From NCBI GenBank assembly GCA_025766275.1, contig JAFKAC010000014.1:1426001-1490000 (forward strand): DNA of 64,000 bases. The letters run 5' to 3'. The notes beneath the pieces are model-generated. The model searched no databases and was not told the DNA's origin. It worked only from the letters and a program-made list of their open reading frames with translations. Of this stretch, positions 11,093 through 21,946 are shown in pieces. The stretch is from Lactarius indigo (lineage: Eukaryota; Basidiomycota; Agaricomycetes; Russulales; Russulaceae). The position numbers and the translations under genes were made by a program. Each line of letters opens with the position of its first letter. The first letter of the stretch is position 1.

Positions 11093-12628
11093 CTAGCTTC
11101 TCTGGCGATTGCCGCCCTCTTCTGACGGATGTATCTCCGCGGCCTGTTCGTTGATCTTCTCCACCGCCTGGGTATCCGGAAACCCGATATTCCAGTACCC
11201 AGGCGGAGTTGGCGCGCGCTTCCCACTGCGCGCGATGCTTCGACACCGCCTGGCGATGTGCAGCGGCACCCTTCGTCGTCGAATCGCACTCGGACGGGAC
11301 GAGGGTGGGCGAGGACGTGGGAGGCGGCGAGTGCGAGCTCCACCGTGGTGCCTCGAGTCCGTGGCGGCAGCGTTCCCACCGCGTCATACCACTACACACG
11401 CCCCATCGTCAGTAAAGTCTTTAAGTCCATCGCAGGGGAGGGGGGGGTAAACGGGGGCACGTACGTCGCGGCATTCCTCGCACTCGCCCGCGCCAAGCGC
11501 GTGTCGGTGCTGTCGCCCACGCACGACTTCGTCAAACGCGAACGGGACGCCGGCGTTCGCCCCAGGGTCGATCTCGAACTCCGCGTTGATCGCAGGCGGC
11601 GAACTGCCCCGCGCGCGTCTGTACCTCGATGTTGTTGTTGTTGTTGGGACAGTAGCAGGTGGTGGTGGTGCCGATGTTGATGATGCCTGGGGCACATCAC
11701 GCCGGGGGCGCTTCGTCGGCGGTGGAGAGTGCGGCGCCGCAGGGGGGGCGTGTTTGGGCGTGGGCGAGCACGAGGATTGAGAGCGCCGTCCGTGCTGGGA
11801 AGGCGTGGAGGGGTACCAGAACGTAAGCGCTGTGGATGATGAACGGCGATTGTCAGATCGTGGCACGCGTGGATGGATGGATGGATGGATGGAAAGTTGG
11901 GCAGTACTTGCCTTGAGAGTCCTCCTGCGTTTGCGACATCTCTTCTTCGGTCTCTTCGCCGTCGTTCTCGTCGCGCATACGTTTGAGAGGCTGGGTCGAG
12001 GAAGAGCCCTCTGACACGACGCGCCTTTTCCTATTATTGCTCAGTTAGGGTTGACGTGCAAGCGGGTCCGAAGACGTACTGGGGGGTATTAAGGACGCGT
12101 CGGTTGGGCTCCAAGGGACTCCTCCGTGGACTAGCAACGAATTTGGTGGTCGGGGTGCGTTGACCACTCGACCGTGCCGAACGGGATTCTGGAACAGTGT
12201 CAGTACCACCATCGCAAGCACAGGTTGAGACGACGGACTCTTGTGCGTGATAGGCGTTTCGAGCATCTTCGTCGCAGTCGCAGCCGGTGACTGTGGCTGT
12301 GGGGTCGAACTGCCCACCCGGTCCTTGTCGGCCTTCTTGGACGGCGGGATTCTGAGCTTGGCGTTGAACACCCAGCGCTTGAAGCGCTTGTACTTTCTCA
12401 TGTTCTCCTCGAGCGTGTGAGCCAGTCGATTGCGGTCTGCGTGGAGGGCATCGTAGCGAGCCTGAAGAGCGGCGAGCTCGGCGCGTGCGTCAACGAGTTG
12501 GGAGGTCAGGTCCAAAGAACTGCGGAACGATTAGACACGAGGAGCGAAGGTGAGTAAGGTGCTCACTGATTCCCTTTGTCGCCTTGCTGTGATACTCCTC
12601 TAGATTGCACCCTCGCACGAGGTGGCAT
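11093..12628 (-). CDS. DNA-end resection factor Sae2/CtIP/Ctp1-like
   Basis: Nuclear protein that works with Mre11-Rad50 to start resection of double-strand breaks. Proposed start is the ATG at 12628 (MPPRARVQSRGVSQQG), with an intron ending ccgcag. A coiled-coil exon follows (about residues 25-80, VDARAELAALQARYDALHAD), then an S/P/R-rich middle. The C-terminal Sae2 signature includes CEEC-RD-WYDAVG-LPPR across an intron ending gtgtag, then SKHRAQWE and PPGYWNIGFPDTQAVEKIN, with the stop at 11093. Intron 11830-11911 has a GC donor (CAAG then GCAAGT). As written the conserved C-terminus is broken by two single extra bases, near 11358 and within the GC run 11212-11219. The joins in the middle (12180-12300) are also uncertain. 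Similar errors occur in other conserved genes here, so the gene is probably functional. Confidence 0.75.
11871..11892. repeat. (GGAT)n microsatellite
   Basis: Five and a half perfect copies of GGAT, lying inside the GC-AG intron of the Sae2-like gene. Confidence 0.9.
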
Positions 12629-13159
12629 GAGACCCGTCAATAGAGAACTTGAACACGGGCTCGGCAATTGGATGGTTACTTCTGGTTCCGCGTCACGGGG
12701 ATGAGGTGAATAGCATTTATTTCCCACGAGGTTCGCAGCACCATCTGGAGTCAGAAATTGACTCGCCCGTTCAGGTCGCCAATAATAATAAAAAGCTCGC
12801 ATTCACCCCTACAGTTACATATATACTAGAAGGCTTATGATGTGTAGTAACTGCTCGATGAAGCATAGAAAGATTGTGCGCAGAGAAATGTACAATACTT
12901 TCGCCGCGCTTGATGATGGGCCTGAGTGAGTGAGCTAGGGATGCGCGGCAATCGGTTACAGGAACAGGTCGAGGTACGGCAGCAGTCGGGAGACCCGGCG
13001 ACCTCCCCACCGCACAACAAAGCGATGTCCAATTCAAAGCGTCGTGGGAAGGAAGGACGAGCGGCGTACATGCAAACAAATTAATCATCAAAAAAAAAAA
13101 AGCGAGGAATAAATACAAAGAGAGAGGGTTCCCCGTAAAATCAGGCAACATGGCCAGAG

Positions 13160-14124
13160 CTACCGCAGTTTCTCCCATATGATGATGCCTATGAGCAGTA
13201 CGAGGACGAGAATGATGATGGCGGTCACGACGCGTTGCTGGTACATCCTGCAAAGGGGGGGAGGGAAAGAATAGGAAGAACGGAAGTATTCAGAAAAACC
13301 TGAGACGTGCGTATCGGCCAGGCACGGCCACAAGACACGAGTGCACGCACCGACGAATCATCTTCTTGAGCGTCCCAGATGCCCGGTCGATAGAATTATC
13401 CGCAGTTTGGAGCTAAAAAAAAATATAGTCAGGATAGCGCACACGGTATGAGATAACAAAAAGACGCACCGTATTGCGAGCGTTCTCGATCTGCTCGCGC
13501 TGTCCAATGAGGCTGCGGAGGATGTCCGCGCCCTGCTCCTCCGTCTCGAGCGCGATGCGCTGGCTCTCCTGTAGGCGGCGCGTGCCGTCCTCGAGCACGG
13601 TGGTGCCGGCGAGCAGCCGCGCACGGTCGCTCGAGCCGTACGGCTCGTCGGACGTCGCAGGGGCCACCGCGGGAGGAGAAGAGGTCTGCGCGGGAGGCCT
13701 GGGCGTGCATCTCGCGGGAGAGCTTCTTGTAGCGCGCGAGGTCGGCCTTGGACGCGCGGATGCGGGACTGGTATTGTGGGCGGATGGACTGGGGTATACC
13801 CTGGATCTCAATCTCCATTTGCGAGACCTATTTATTTATTAAAACGTCGTTGAGTGGCTCTTTGGTTCGGCAACAATGGTCGCACCATTTCGTCTGCTTC
13901 GTCGAGCTCCATCTCTACCCTGCGTAACGCCGCTTTCTTTTGCTCTGCAGACAAAATAACGGTCAGATCGAGAGAGTAACCAGGTGACGAAGCGACCGCC
14001 CCCCCTCCCCCTCACCTCCACGTTGATCCGAGCCATCTCCCTCTAATTTGTCACGAATGCTTTGGAGAATCTGTTGAAAGTCTTGTTCATACGAGTCAAA
14101 GAGCGAGGTAGGAGACGAGTCCAT
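13160..14124 (-). CDS. VTI1: Vti1-like Qb-SNARE
   Basis: SNARE for vesicle fusion at the Golgi, endosome and vacuole. The start at 14124 gives MDSSPTSLFDSYEQDFQQIL, the Vti1 N-terminal helix bundle. Next comes a short exon AALRRVEMELDEADEM, then SQMEIEIQGIPQSIRPQYQ. The SNARE helix follows (LAGTTVLEDGTRRLQESQRI, then EEQGADILRSLIGQREQIE, then LQTADNSIDRASGTLKKMI). The protein ends with RMYQQR and a single C-terminal membrane helix (VVTAIIILVLVLLIGIII) closing in WEKLR. At least four short introns with clear borders are visible. Between the linker (HAQASRADL, about 13690) and SDEPYGSSDRARLL (about 13660) the frame shifts by one extra base. This gene is essential in yeast, so an error is more likely than death. 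It is divergent from prefoldin 6. Confidence 0.88.
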
Positions 14125-14272
14125 AGGTAGATGCGAAGTCGGGGTGAGTGAGGTTTTTGAAGAGACACAGTTATAGGCGTCGCGCAGCAATGCATGAATG
14201 ATTACGTCAGCTCAAACCATCCCGGATCGGATGATGCACAGCCATTCAGACTTGTACAAGTGCACTAAGGCA
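14125..14272. promoter_or_regulatory. Divergent promoter VTI1 / prefoldin 6
   Basis: A 148-bp gap separates the start codons of two divergently transcribed housekeeping genes, so both promoters must lie here or overlap the coding ends. I see no clear TATA box; CT-rich patches precede both starts. Confidence 0.45.
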
Positions 14273-14857
14273 ATGTCATTAGAGGCCCGTCTGCAAGCGG
14301 CCTCGAGCGATTACCAAAAGCTCCAAGCCGATCTATCTAGTTCTGTAGAAGCGCGGCAGCGGCTCGATGCCCAACTCTCAGAGAACGAGCTCGTGAAAAA
14401 GGCGCGGAGCATTTTATTTTTTTATTCAGCTTCATCTAGATAATGGGCTTCACGTCATACACACACATCACTCAGGAGTTCTCCACTTTGACGCCGAATA
14501 ATGTCGTCTTCAAGCTCGTTGGACCGGTCCTGGTCAAGCAGGATCAGGCAGAGGCGAAGAGCAATGTCGATAAACGGCTTGAGTTTATCGGCGGAGAAAT
14601 GTCAGCGTTGTTGCCTGATCTTCCGCGTCCATCGTACGCTCATATACGAAACTTTATTCTAGCAAACGAATAGAAGCGCAGCTGCAAGAAATCGAGCAAA
14701 AGTCAGAAAAGAAAAAGCTGGAGGTGCGTGCGCTCGCCGTATGCCCAACCATTACCTATCAACGTGTTATTTTTTTTTTCAGTTGGTTGAGCTACAGACC
14801 GAGTTACAACAACACCAGAAACCAGATGGGCCTGGTGGTCCTGCAGCGCCTATCTAG
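14273..14857 (+). CDS. Prefoldin subunit 6
   Basis: Beta-class subunit of the prefoldin hexamer, which hands unfolded actin and tubulin to the CCT chaperonin. Exons 14273-14401, 14476-14600, 14663-14723 and 14783-14857 join in phase to a 129-residue protein, the normal family length. The N-terminal helix (MSLEARLQAASSDYQKLQAD) and C-terminal helix (IEAQLQEIEQKSEKKKLE) form the coiled coil. They flank the beta hairpin with the family motifs LTPNNVVFKLVGPVLVKQD and DKRLEFIGGEI. The tail is GPGG-rich. Intron 1 uses a GC donor (AAAAAG then GCGCGG) if the conserved VKKEF junction is kept. The alternative GT donor at 14393 would drop three residues in frame. Confidence 0.93.
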
Positions 14858-16436
14858 CTGTCGTAGTGAGTAGTCGCAACGATCTGTTCGTGTAGCTTCC
14901 TACTCGATAAAGGAAGATAATGGCGTTTACAGTAGGTAGGGCACACAAGCAATTTACGAGTAGAGGTGAATATAGTATGGGTAAACCACAACAAAGCAGT
15001 ACGTGACGTCCTAGTATGATACAGAGAGTCTGAACCCCTGCCATGAGTGCACCGAGCGCAAGGCGCAAGATTAGCACCTATTCCACCCTCTCCGAATGCG
15101 GGCAGCTAATGGTCAAAGCACAGGAAGTCTGACGACGCGATTGAAGCCGGAATTGCACCTTGCGCCTTTCACTCGTCATGTTCAGGACCAACACGGTCGT
15201 GCTGCCATTGGGAGTTATGCGCACGTGGGACAGGACGTGTTTTGTCACAACGTAAAGGCACGATAGGCGGACGACATTGCGCTGAATCACTTGAAGTCGC
15301 CTGAACTGTCACGATTACGATCACCGTGAATAAAATAAACGACGCGAATCCTCATCCACTCGACGTGCGACACTCTAGGGGGTGGAGCGCAGTACACACG
15401 TGGACGTGGACCGACAGCGCTGACGCCTCACTTCGGCAGAATTCGAAGCCACGAAGGATTTCCAAGATGAGCGGTGTTGGTGGCAGTGGTGTGAAAAAGG
15501 TCCCACCCAGTTCCAGATGGACATTGACGGCCCTTACCTGGAACCTCAGGCCCGGGGCCTGGGAGTGGAAGAAGTCGGGTTTTACGATAAGTTTCTCGCG
15601 ACCGTGGCGAGACGGTACCAAACATGCCCCGTTCATGGTACAACTGCTATGTGTCATGAATGGCGCCGTGAGTCGCTGCTTGATGGTGGGCCACAGTACA
15701 CTAGCGAGGCTACCTGACGGCTCCGAATTGACGGTGGGCAAGTCATCAGGGACGGGTTCTACCAGAAAGGGAAATGCCCCAAACAACGGTAGGTATTAAG
15801 GCTGGGTTCTGTGTCGATTGAACGGCGTTTGTCTAGCGCCGCTCGCTCGAATAAGAAAGAAGATAGGTGGGTGATTGACGTGAAAATGATGATATGAGGA
15901 AGCGAGCCATCAAAGTTTACCACCAGAGAGCGAGAGGAGCCGAGAGAGACCGCGAACACGGTGCAGAGGTTGTTGTAATCAACACGGGGTCTCAGAGGGA
16001 GGTCAGCAGAATCTGCCTCGGGTTACTGTAAAAGGTTAGGCACAGGGAGGTCAGGTACCCCTTGTGTAAAGAAGACACCGATCTCGCGACTGATTGAGAA
16101 CTGAGTGAGAACACAGCGTAGCACACGCACAGTCTTGTTCGGATCAGGACATGGTCCATTTTCATTGGACTCGCCGCCGTGCTTGTCTAGGTCATGGAGA
16201 GCAAGCGCGGCGAGGAACACGATACGATCGGAAATTGTAGATTTTTTTTTACGTATGCCCCCCTCCACTAGCAGCTTCATTCGTTCAAAGTTTCCTCTGC
16301 GTTCGTCTTCGCGACTCCCACAGCGGCGATAGACGACTCAAAGTCAACTCGCCGAATTGTTCGCTGACTTCTTTTCTTTCTCTCTTATAATCTTACCTCA
16401 CTGTCGCTCTTTCGTCTTTATATTATTCCTTTTAAT
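14858..16436. other. Intergenic, one possible small exon
   Basis: No recognised gene. A single protein-like open stretch lies at 15424-15717 and is listed separately. The rest, including the TBC promoter from about 16300 (CT-rich, TATAATC-like at 16386), shows nothing else. Confidence 0.45.
15424..15717 (+). CDS. Possible exon, unknown protein
   Basis: A 97-codon open stretch without an obvious start. It has protein-like composition, rich in Trp, Cys, Glu and Tyr: ERCWWQWCEKGPTQFQMD, then GVEEVGFYDKFLATVARRY and CHEWRRESLLDGG. An acceptor-like cggcag at about 15439 could begin an exon. I recognise no family, and I see no partner exons up or downstream. It could be a chance frame or a fragment of a decayed gene. 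Confidence 0.25.
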   Translation, partial: RLTSAEFEATKDFQDERCWWQWCEKGPTQFQMDIDGPYLEPQARGLGVEEVGFYDKFLATVARRYQTCPVHGTTAMCHEWRRESLLDGGPQYTSEAT

Positions 16437-19400
16437 GGACGCCGCTCAGCTCTCCCGCTGGACTCGCTTCGCCAGCAAAGGCGGTATTGGCAAGTGCATT
16501 GCTCTCCAGGACTGCGTCGCAAGAGAACCCGATGATCTCATGTTTCTAAAAGTGCACCTCTTTCTGCCTCTTCTACATCCATTCCCTGGCTTATCTTCCC
16601 TATAGGACGATGAAATCACCGTCTTGATGCAACTCCCCGACGAAGACGGCATCTTTCTCGTACGTTTCCTCGCTGCTCTCAATACAATCCCTTTTTTACA
16701 ATCTCCTTTCGCTAGGGATATTGTGAGGGCGTCGTCGGCCGTTTTGCAGCCGCTTACGTCCAATTCAATGGCAAACTCAAAACCCCCGTTATCACAAAAC
16801 GCTCGTCCTCCCTCTCCAAGTCACCGCGACCGCGCTCCTTAACCCCGTCTCGCAAGCGGCCACCATCCCAGGGCTCTGCTCCTTCCATTTCTCGCGCCCC
16901 ATCTCGCGCAGAAGACCCTTCCGCAGCCCCGCAGTCTGCGTCCACCGTCCCGAATCACCTCTCCCTCGACTCCCAGCAATCGCCCATACACACAGAGCCG
17001 TCTAATCATGATTCCCTCGTCACATCCTCGACGAGCCATTCCTCTTCGTCGTCCACCCAGGACTCGCCCTTCCCGCCAACACCGTCCGACTCCTACGTAG
17101 AGCCTCCGAGTCTCGCGAAGGATAAGACCGTACCGGACCTGGACGCGTCGCACGTTTCGGAAAATGACCAGTCCCCCATACGTGTCGTTCCTCTCTCGTA
17201 TCCACAACAGGAGCCTGCGCCGGACAGTCCACGTCCTCCATCCGCCGGTTCGAATTCGGTTCCGACGGTTGATCCTTTGGACACCGCGCGGCTAAATTCG
17301 CGGCACTCTGACGCAGCCACCCCGGTCTCACCTCATGTCCCTCCGCTCTCGCCGTCCAAAATAGAACTTACCCTGACTACTGGGTCTCGCATCGACGTCA
17401 ATGATGCCACAAGCGATCGCATGTCACGCGTTTCTGCTGCCATGTCCGATGGCGTTGCCGACATTGGGCTGTCCATGCTTCAAGGCTTCGGTAATGCCGA
17501 CGATGACGACGACGACGGTGGTAATGGCGGTAGTGGTGATAAAGATGAGGATGGGGACGACAAGTACGAGCGCACGTCTCTCGAGGAGGCGGTTGACGGT
17601 TTCCCCGCACCCCCAACCCAGATCCCTACGGCTAGTCAACCCACACCGTTGGCGTCGGATGTCCTCCGACCCCCATCGACGCTCTCCGAGTATAGCGAAG
17701 ACGGGGACGGTGCGTCGTTTTATGACAACTATCGCTACTCGCGCCTGTCTATTTCCTCGAAAATGTCCAAGTCCTCTGCACACACACTCGCGACCATTCC
17801 GCCTCCCGTTCCAACATCGCACCCACCATCCGTTCGCCAGTCACTAGAGTCGCAACCCTCCATGCCAACGTCCCCCTTGACGAACGAGCCGGTGCCTCCT
17901 TCACCATCGGCCGCCCAGGGAATCGCGCCGCCCGCGACGCGACTGCAGACGCGGACTATTCCCACCACCTCTTACTTTAGGAAACAATTCGTCCCACATC
18001 GCGAGTCCCTCAATCGCTACGACCGCCTCGCCATTACTCCACACCAACTTTACTTCACCGCTATCCTCGCCCCCAACGGGAACAACAATTCGCTCGCCTA
18101 TGAGTCCCGTCTTTGATTTCCGTGGAGGCGGCAGTGGCGCAGCGTCCGCTCTGCGCCAAAAAATCGAATCGGACCGTGCCAGAAGCAGCCCGCTCTCAAG
18201 TCCCTTGCCCTCGGCAACGTCGCAGGAGCGCACGTTCGAACAGTCGCAGAACATCGTCGTTACAGCCAGAGAAGGAGATGGTACACCGTCGCCCCGCGCA
18301 TCGCAACCTCGGACGCCGACATCTCCTGCGGTTTCGACGACGACCTCTTCGTACAGATGTGACGCTAGAAAAGAAGCGCGGGATTCCCCCGCCGCTCGTC
18401 GTAATGAACCAGGCCCCGCCGCCACCATATACCGCCACGTCCCCGCTCACGTCCGCTCCAGTAGTTACACTCGCTTCTCCAACTTACAGTCCGATGCCGT
18501 CGCCTGTCATCCCGCGCATATCCCCACAGCCGCCGGCGGAGGCGGGTCCTAGTGAATCACGCAAAAGCCTCTTTCTTCCTCATCCAAATGCCCCCAAACC
18601 TAGCGTTACCTCCCAGGGACCATTATACTGGCGTTCAATGCCGCATGTGCCAGCTCCACCTCCAAATGGGCTGATTCAAACGTTACGCAGGGCTTCCCTC
18701 ATGCGCGTTGGGCCCACCGGACTTCCACAGTTCAGCACCATCTACGGGTCGACTACGCAAGATCTTTCGATGTCTGTTGGTCCCGTGCTGATATTTTTTT
18801 CCACCGAACCACCAAACGATGTTCCTGCGAACCGAATGCGTGTGGCCAATTCACTACCCGCGCCGCCCACTCCCATAGGCCGCACCAACTCTGAGAACCT
18901 CGTCTTCTCAAGGGAGGCTGCAACCGCCAGCCGAGCACCATGCGTCGCCCTCAAACCTGAACGCTATTCAACGGACCAACTTTGTCCCAAAAGCCGCGAC
19001 TGCACGCCCCCGCTCGCGTTCGTTCTCTGGCTTCGATTCTCCTATGGTCCCTGGAGTGCAGCCAAAACAACAGAGGTCCGCATTCATTTCTTCTTTTTTC
19101 TCCCCTGCTCTGTTAGCGCTGAATCAGAATTCCCCGTTTCGCAGTCGAGATGAAGCGAGTGTTACACACGTGGCGCGTCCATCAAGCGCGAACTCTGAAC
19201 CGAGTCCCCGCCCCAGCTCGTTGGCTGCACGAGCAGCTGCCCACACCACCCGCATCCACCAGGCACGACAGTATACCCCATCACCATTGGCGCTCTCCCA
19301 AGCAACGGCCAATCAGGGTCAGGGTCAGGGTCCGAATTCCGGTCCTGGCTCGTTGCCCCCTGCGGCTAGCTTTCCTCCCTCACCTTCCCGCACTGGGTCA

Positions 19401-21210
19401 TCTCCCGATATCACCGACGGCTCTCCGCCACACGCTGAAGCCAATGAAGAGTGAGCCAGCGTTCCGAGCCAGCCAGTCAAAGTCACCTGCATCCGATCGT
19501 GAGGCCGAAGCGACACCACCACCGTCGATACAGATATCTGCTCAAGAGAGTCGAGCGTCCCTGGAAACCCGACAACAGTCCGGGGGCTCGATACGAGCTA
19601 AAACTTCGATGGATACCGAGGGTTCATCGCATCTGGGGGACTTGCGCTCTCAAATGCAATTGGCTTCACCCCCACCAGCTGCACCATTGCCCGCGTCGGC
19701 CTCTGGCCCGTCGCTGGTGAGAAACACTTCCCTACGGTCGAAAATCTCACTCTCTGCGCTCCGATCCAAATCCCTGCGCGAGCAGGATGACGGCTTGCGT
19801 GAAGGTGAGACCGTGCAGGTGATGGACACGGACTTTGAGCTCGTCCGGCCTGCGCTCTCCCGCCCACGCGCAAGCGAGGATTCGTCCGCGAACGGCAAGA
19901 GCTCCGGGAGCGAGGGCCGCCCATCGTTCCTCCGCGTCGATAGCCCCGCCACGTCACTCAGCACGTCCGACACGCGCTCGCCCGTCAGCCCTTCCACATC
20001 GATGATACCGCCCCCATCGCCTGGCGCGACGACGCCAACAGCGTCCGCGGTAATCCCAACTGCCACGGTGGAGGCGCACCGCGCGCTCGAGCTCAAGTGG
20101 ATCGCGGCGATGGCGGCGACGCCCTCGGCGGTTGCGCGGAAGAATAAGAAGATCCGACGCTTGCTGCAGGAGGGCGTGCCCGCGTCGGTGAGGTACCAGG
20201 TGTGGGCGCACCTTGCGGACAGTCGCGCGAAGCGCATCGAGGGGCTCTATTCGCAGCTTGGTGAACGCGAGCGCGTCCCCACGTTTGCGGATATCCAACG
20301 CGACGCGCAGGATTGCTTTGCTGGCGACAAGCGGCTCGCGCAGCCAAACGGCCCGCTGGTCTCCCTCTTGCAGTCGTACCTGACTATGGTGCCGGACATT
20401 CAGTATTCCAAAGGTGCGTGGCGTCTCCGTGCATTTTAATGCCTGTAGATTAATTGTCACGCAGGTTTGGCGTTCATAGCTGGGCAGCTGTTATTGCAGT
20501 CTCCCGAGGAGGACGCGTTCTGGATCTTCATCTCGTTGATGGATACCCATCTTCGGCCGTACTTTTCCTCAAACTCGGTGCAGCTGGATATCGACGCGTC
20601 GTTGTTCGCAAAGGCCGTGGAATCGGTCGATCCCCAGGTCGCGAAGAAGCTGTTCGTCGACATGGGCATTGCGCCCATCCGCGTCTGTCGACCATGGTCA
20701 GCAGTTGTTCTTCGTGCTTCGGTGTGTTTCGGTCCCTGACGTTTTCCAGGTTCACGTCACTCTTCGTCGAGGCGCTTCCTACCGAGTACTTTCAAAGAGT
20801 GTGGGACATCTTCCTGAGCGAAGGTATGCACCCCCCACCACCACCGTCATTCGCGCACTCTTCTCACACTCACACTTCACACAGGTGTGGTATTCCTCTT
20901 CCGGATTGGGCTCGCACTCGTGACCTGCTGCCATCGCACGCTGCGCGACATCCGCACCGAGGCAGACGCGCTGGCCATCCTCGCGCGCCCACCGCCCTTC
21001 CTGCTCTCGTCCTCGCCCAGCGCGCTCGTCGAGCTCTCAGGCTCGTTCCGCATCAAGGACGACGACATCCGCAAGCAGCGCGTGAAGCTCGAGGCGCAGG
21101 TCAAGCGGCAGACGCAGACGCGACTCTCGAATGCCGTGCGGCGTGGCAGCCGCGGCGGTTCTGGGCATGGGCTGGCTGCAATGGCCATCACGCTGCCTAG
21201 CAAAAGTTGA
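16437..21210 (+). CDS. SH3-TBC domain protein (Rab-GAP-like)
   Basis: Large protein of the Rab GTPase-activating (TBC) family. Exons 16437-16551 and 16606-16659, then one from 16716, encode an N-terminal SH3 domain (CIALQDCVAREPDDLMFLKD, then VLMQLPDEDGIFLGYCEG, then VVGRFAAAYVQF). A long, disordered S/P/T-rich region with an acidic DDDDDDGG run follows (about 16760-20080). The C-terminal TBC domain spans LQEGVPASVRYQVWAHL (20166) to FLFRIGLALVTCC (20930), over four exons. The usual TBC catalytic fingers look altered: IQRDAQD where IxxDxxR is expected, and QYSKG where YxQ is expected. GAP activity is therefore doubtful. The low-complexity region changes frame near 18100, 18365, 18960 and 19450. 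Some changes may be introns (for example 19075-19120), others likely indels, so internal exon limits are uncertain. Confidence 0.8.
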
Positions 21211-21412
21211 TCATGTGCCTGTGCGCCATTTTTTTTTTTTTTTTTTTTCGTCTTGATGGTCATTTCTTGTGTTCTTTTCTATCTAAGTTATCTCCCCCCT
21301 CGCGCTTTTTTTTTTTTTTTGTGTTCTCTTATATTTTTATGTCCTTTTATGTTATGAAATCCCCCATGTCACTTCCATGTTTACACAACCCTCCACCTCC
21401 CCTTTTCCTTGG

Positions 21413-21430
21413 TATATATATATATATATA
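21413..21430. repeat. (TA)9 microsatellite
   Basis: Nine uninterrupted TA units 3' of the TBC gene. Confidence 0.9.
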
Positions 21431-21779
21431 CGCGCATTATCGTCTCTTGTCGACATGACACACAAGTACGTTACTGTACATACTGACAGCATCATCATCC
21501 ATCACAATCATCCATCATAATTTTTTTGGCTTGGACAATGTTTTTGTTTTTGTTTTTTCTTTGTGGATTCGTTCTTGGTATTGTAGTTCGGAAATACGAT
21601 AACCGAATAATACCATGACGTTCTAATGTAAGTTAGTCTGTTGAGCCGAGGTAGTCAGATCTAGTCGAGTCGTCGTTAGTGCTGGCATTGCCCTCAGTAT
21701 CAACCCCCGGTTCCAAACGGTACGGCAACGACAGTAGGCCCTTCCCTCTACGCCGATCTGTTACCACTTGCATGAATCG

Positions 21780-21906
21780 TGAGCAGTTGGTGGTCTGGGT
21801 GGAGCGTATGCTCCTGTCTCTGCAAGATTATTCATAGACAGCCGTTTACTGTAACTAGTACGGTTTAACTACGATAATATAATGATTATCTAATACTTGG
21901 GTCTGT
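21780..21906 (+). repeat. Duplicated upstream block of RBR array (copy A)
   Basis: This block shares gtgagcagttggtggtctgg, the ctcctgtct patch and the AT-rich gatataatgattatctaata tail with 24617-24730, at the same distance before the CCCH start codon. It shows that the promoter was duplicated together with the gene. Confidence 0.75.
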
Positions 21907-21946
21907 TGTACCCAGCACGACTCGGAACAGATAACGAATCATCGAC

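Larger units (their letters stand above)
21211..21946. other. 3' region of TBC gene and RBR promoter
   Basis: Long T runs (21229-21248, 21307-21320) and a TA microsatellite. From about 21780 the sequence is part of the duplicated upstream block of the CCCH-RBR array. No gene seen. Confidence 0.5.

Noticed and set aside
18196..18450. Arg/Gly-rich minus-strand frame in the TBC gene
   Set aside because: Shadow of the S/P-rich linker of the SH3-TBC protein.
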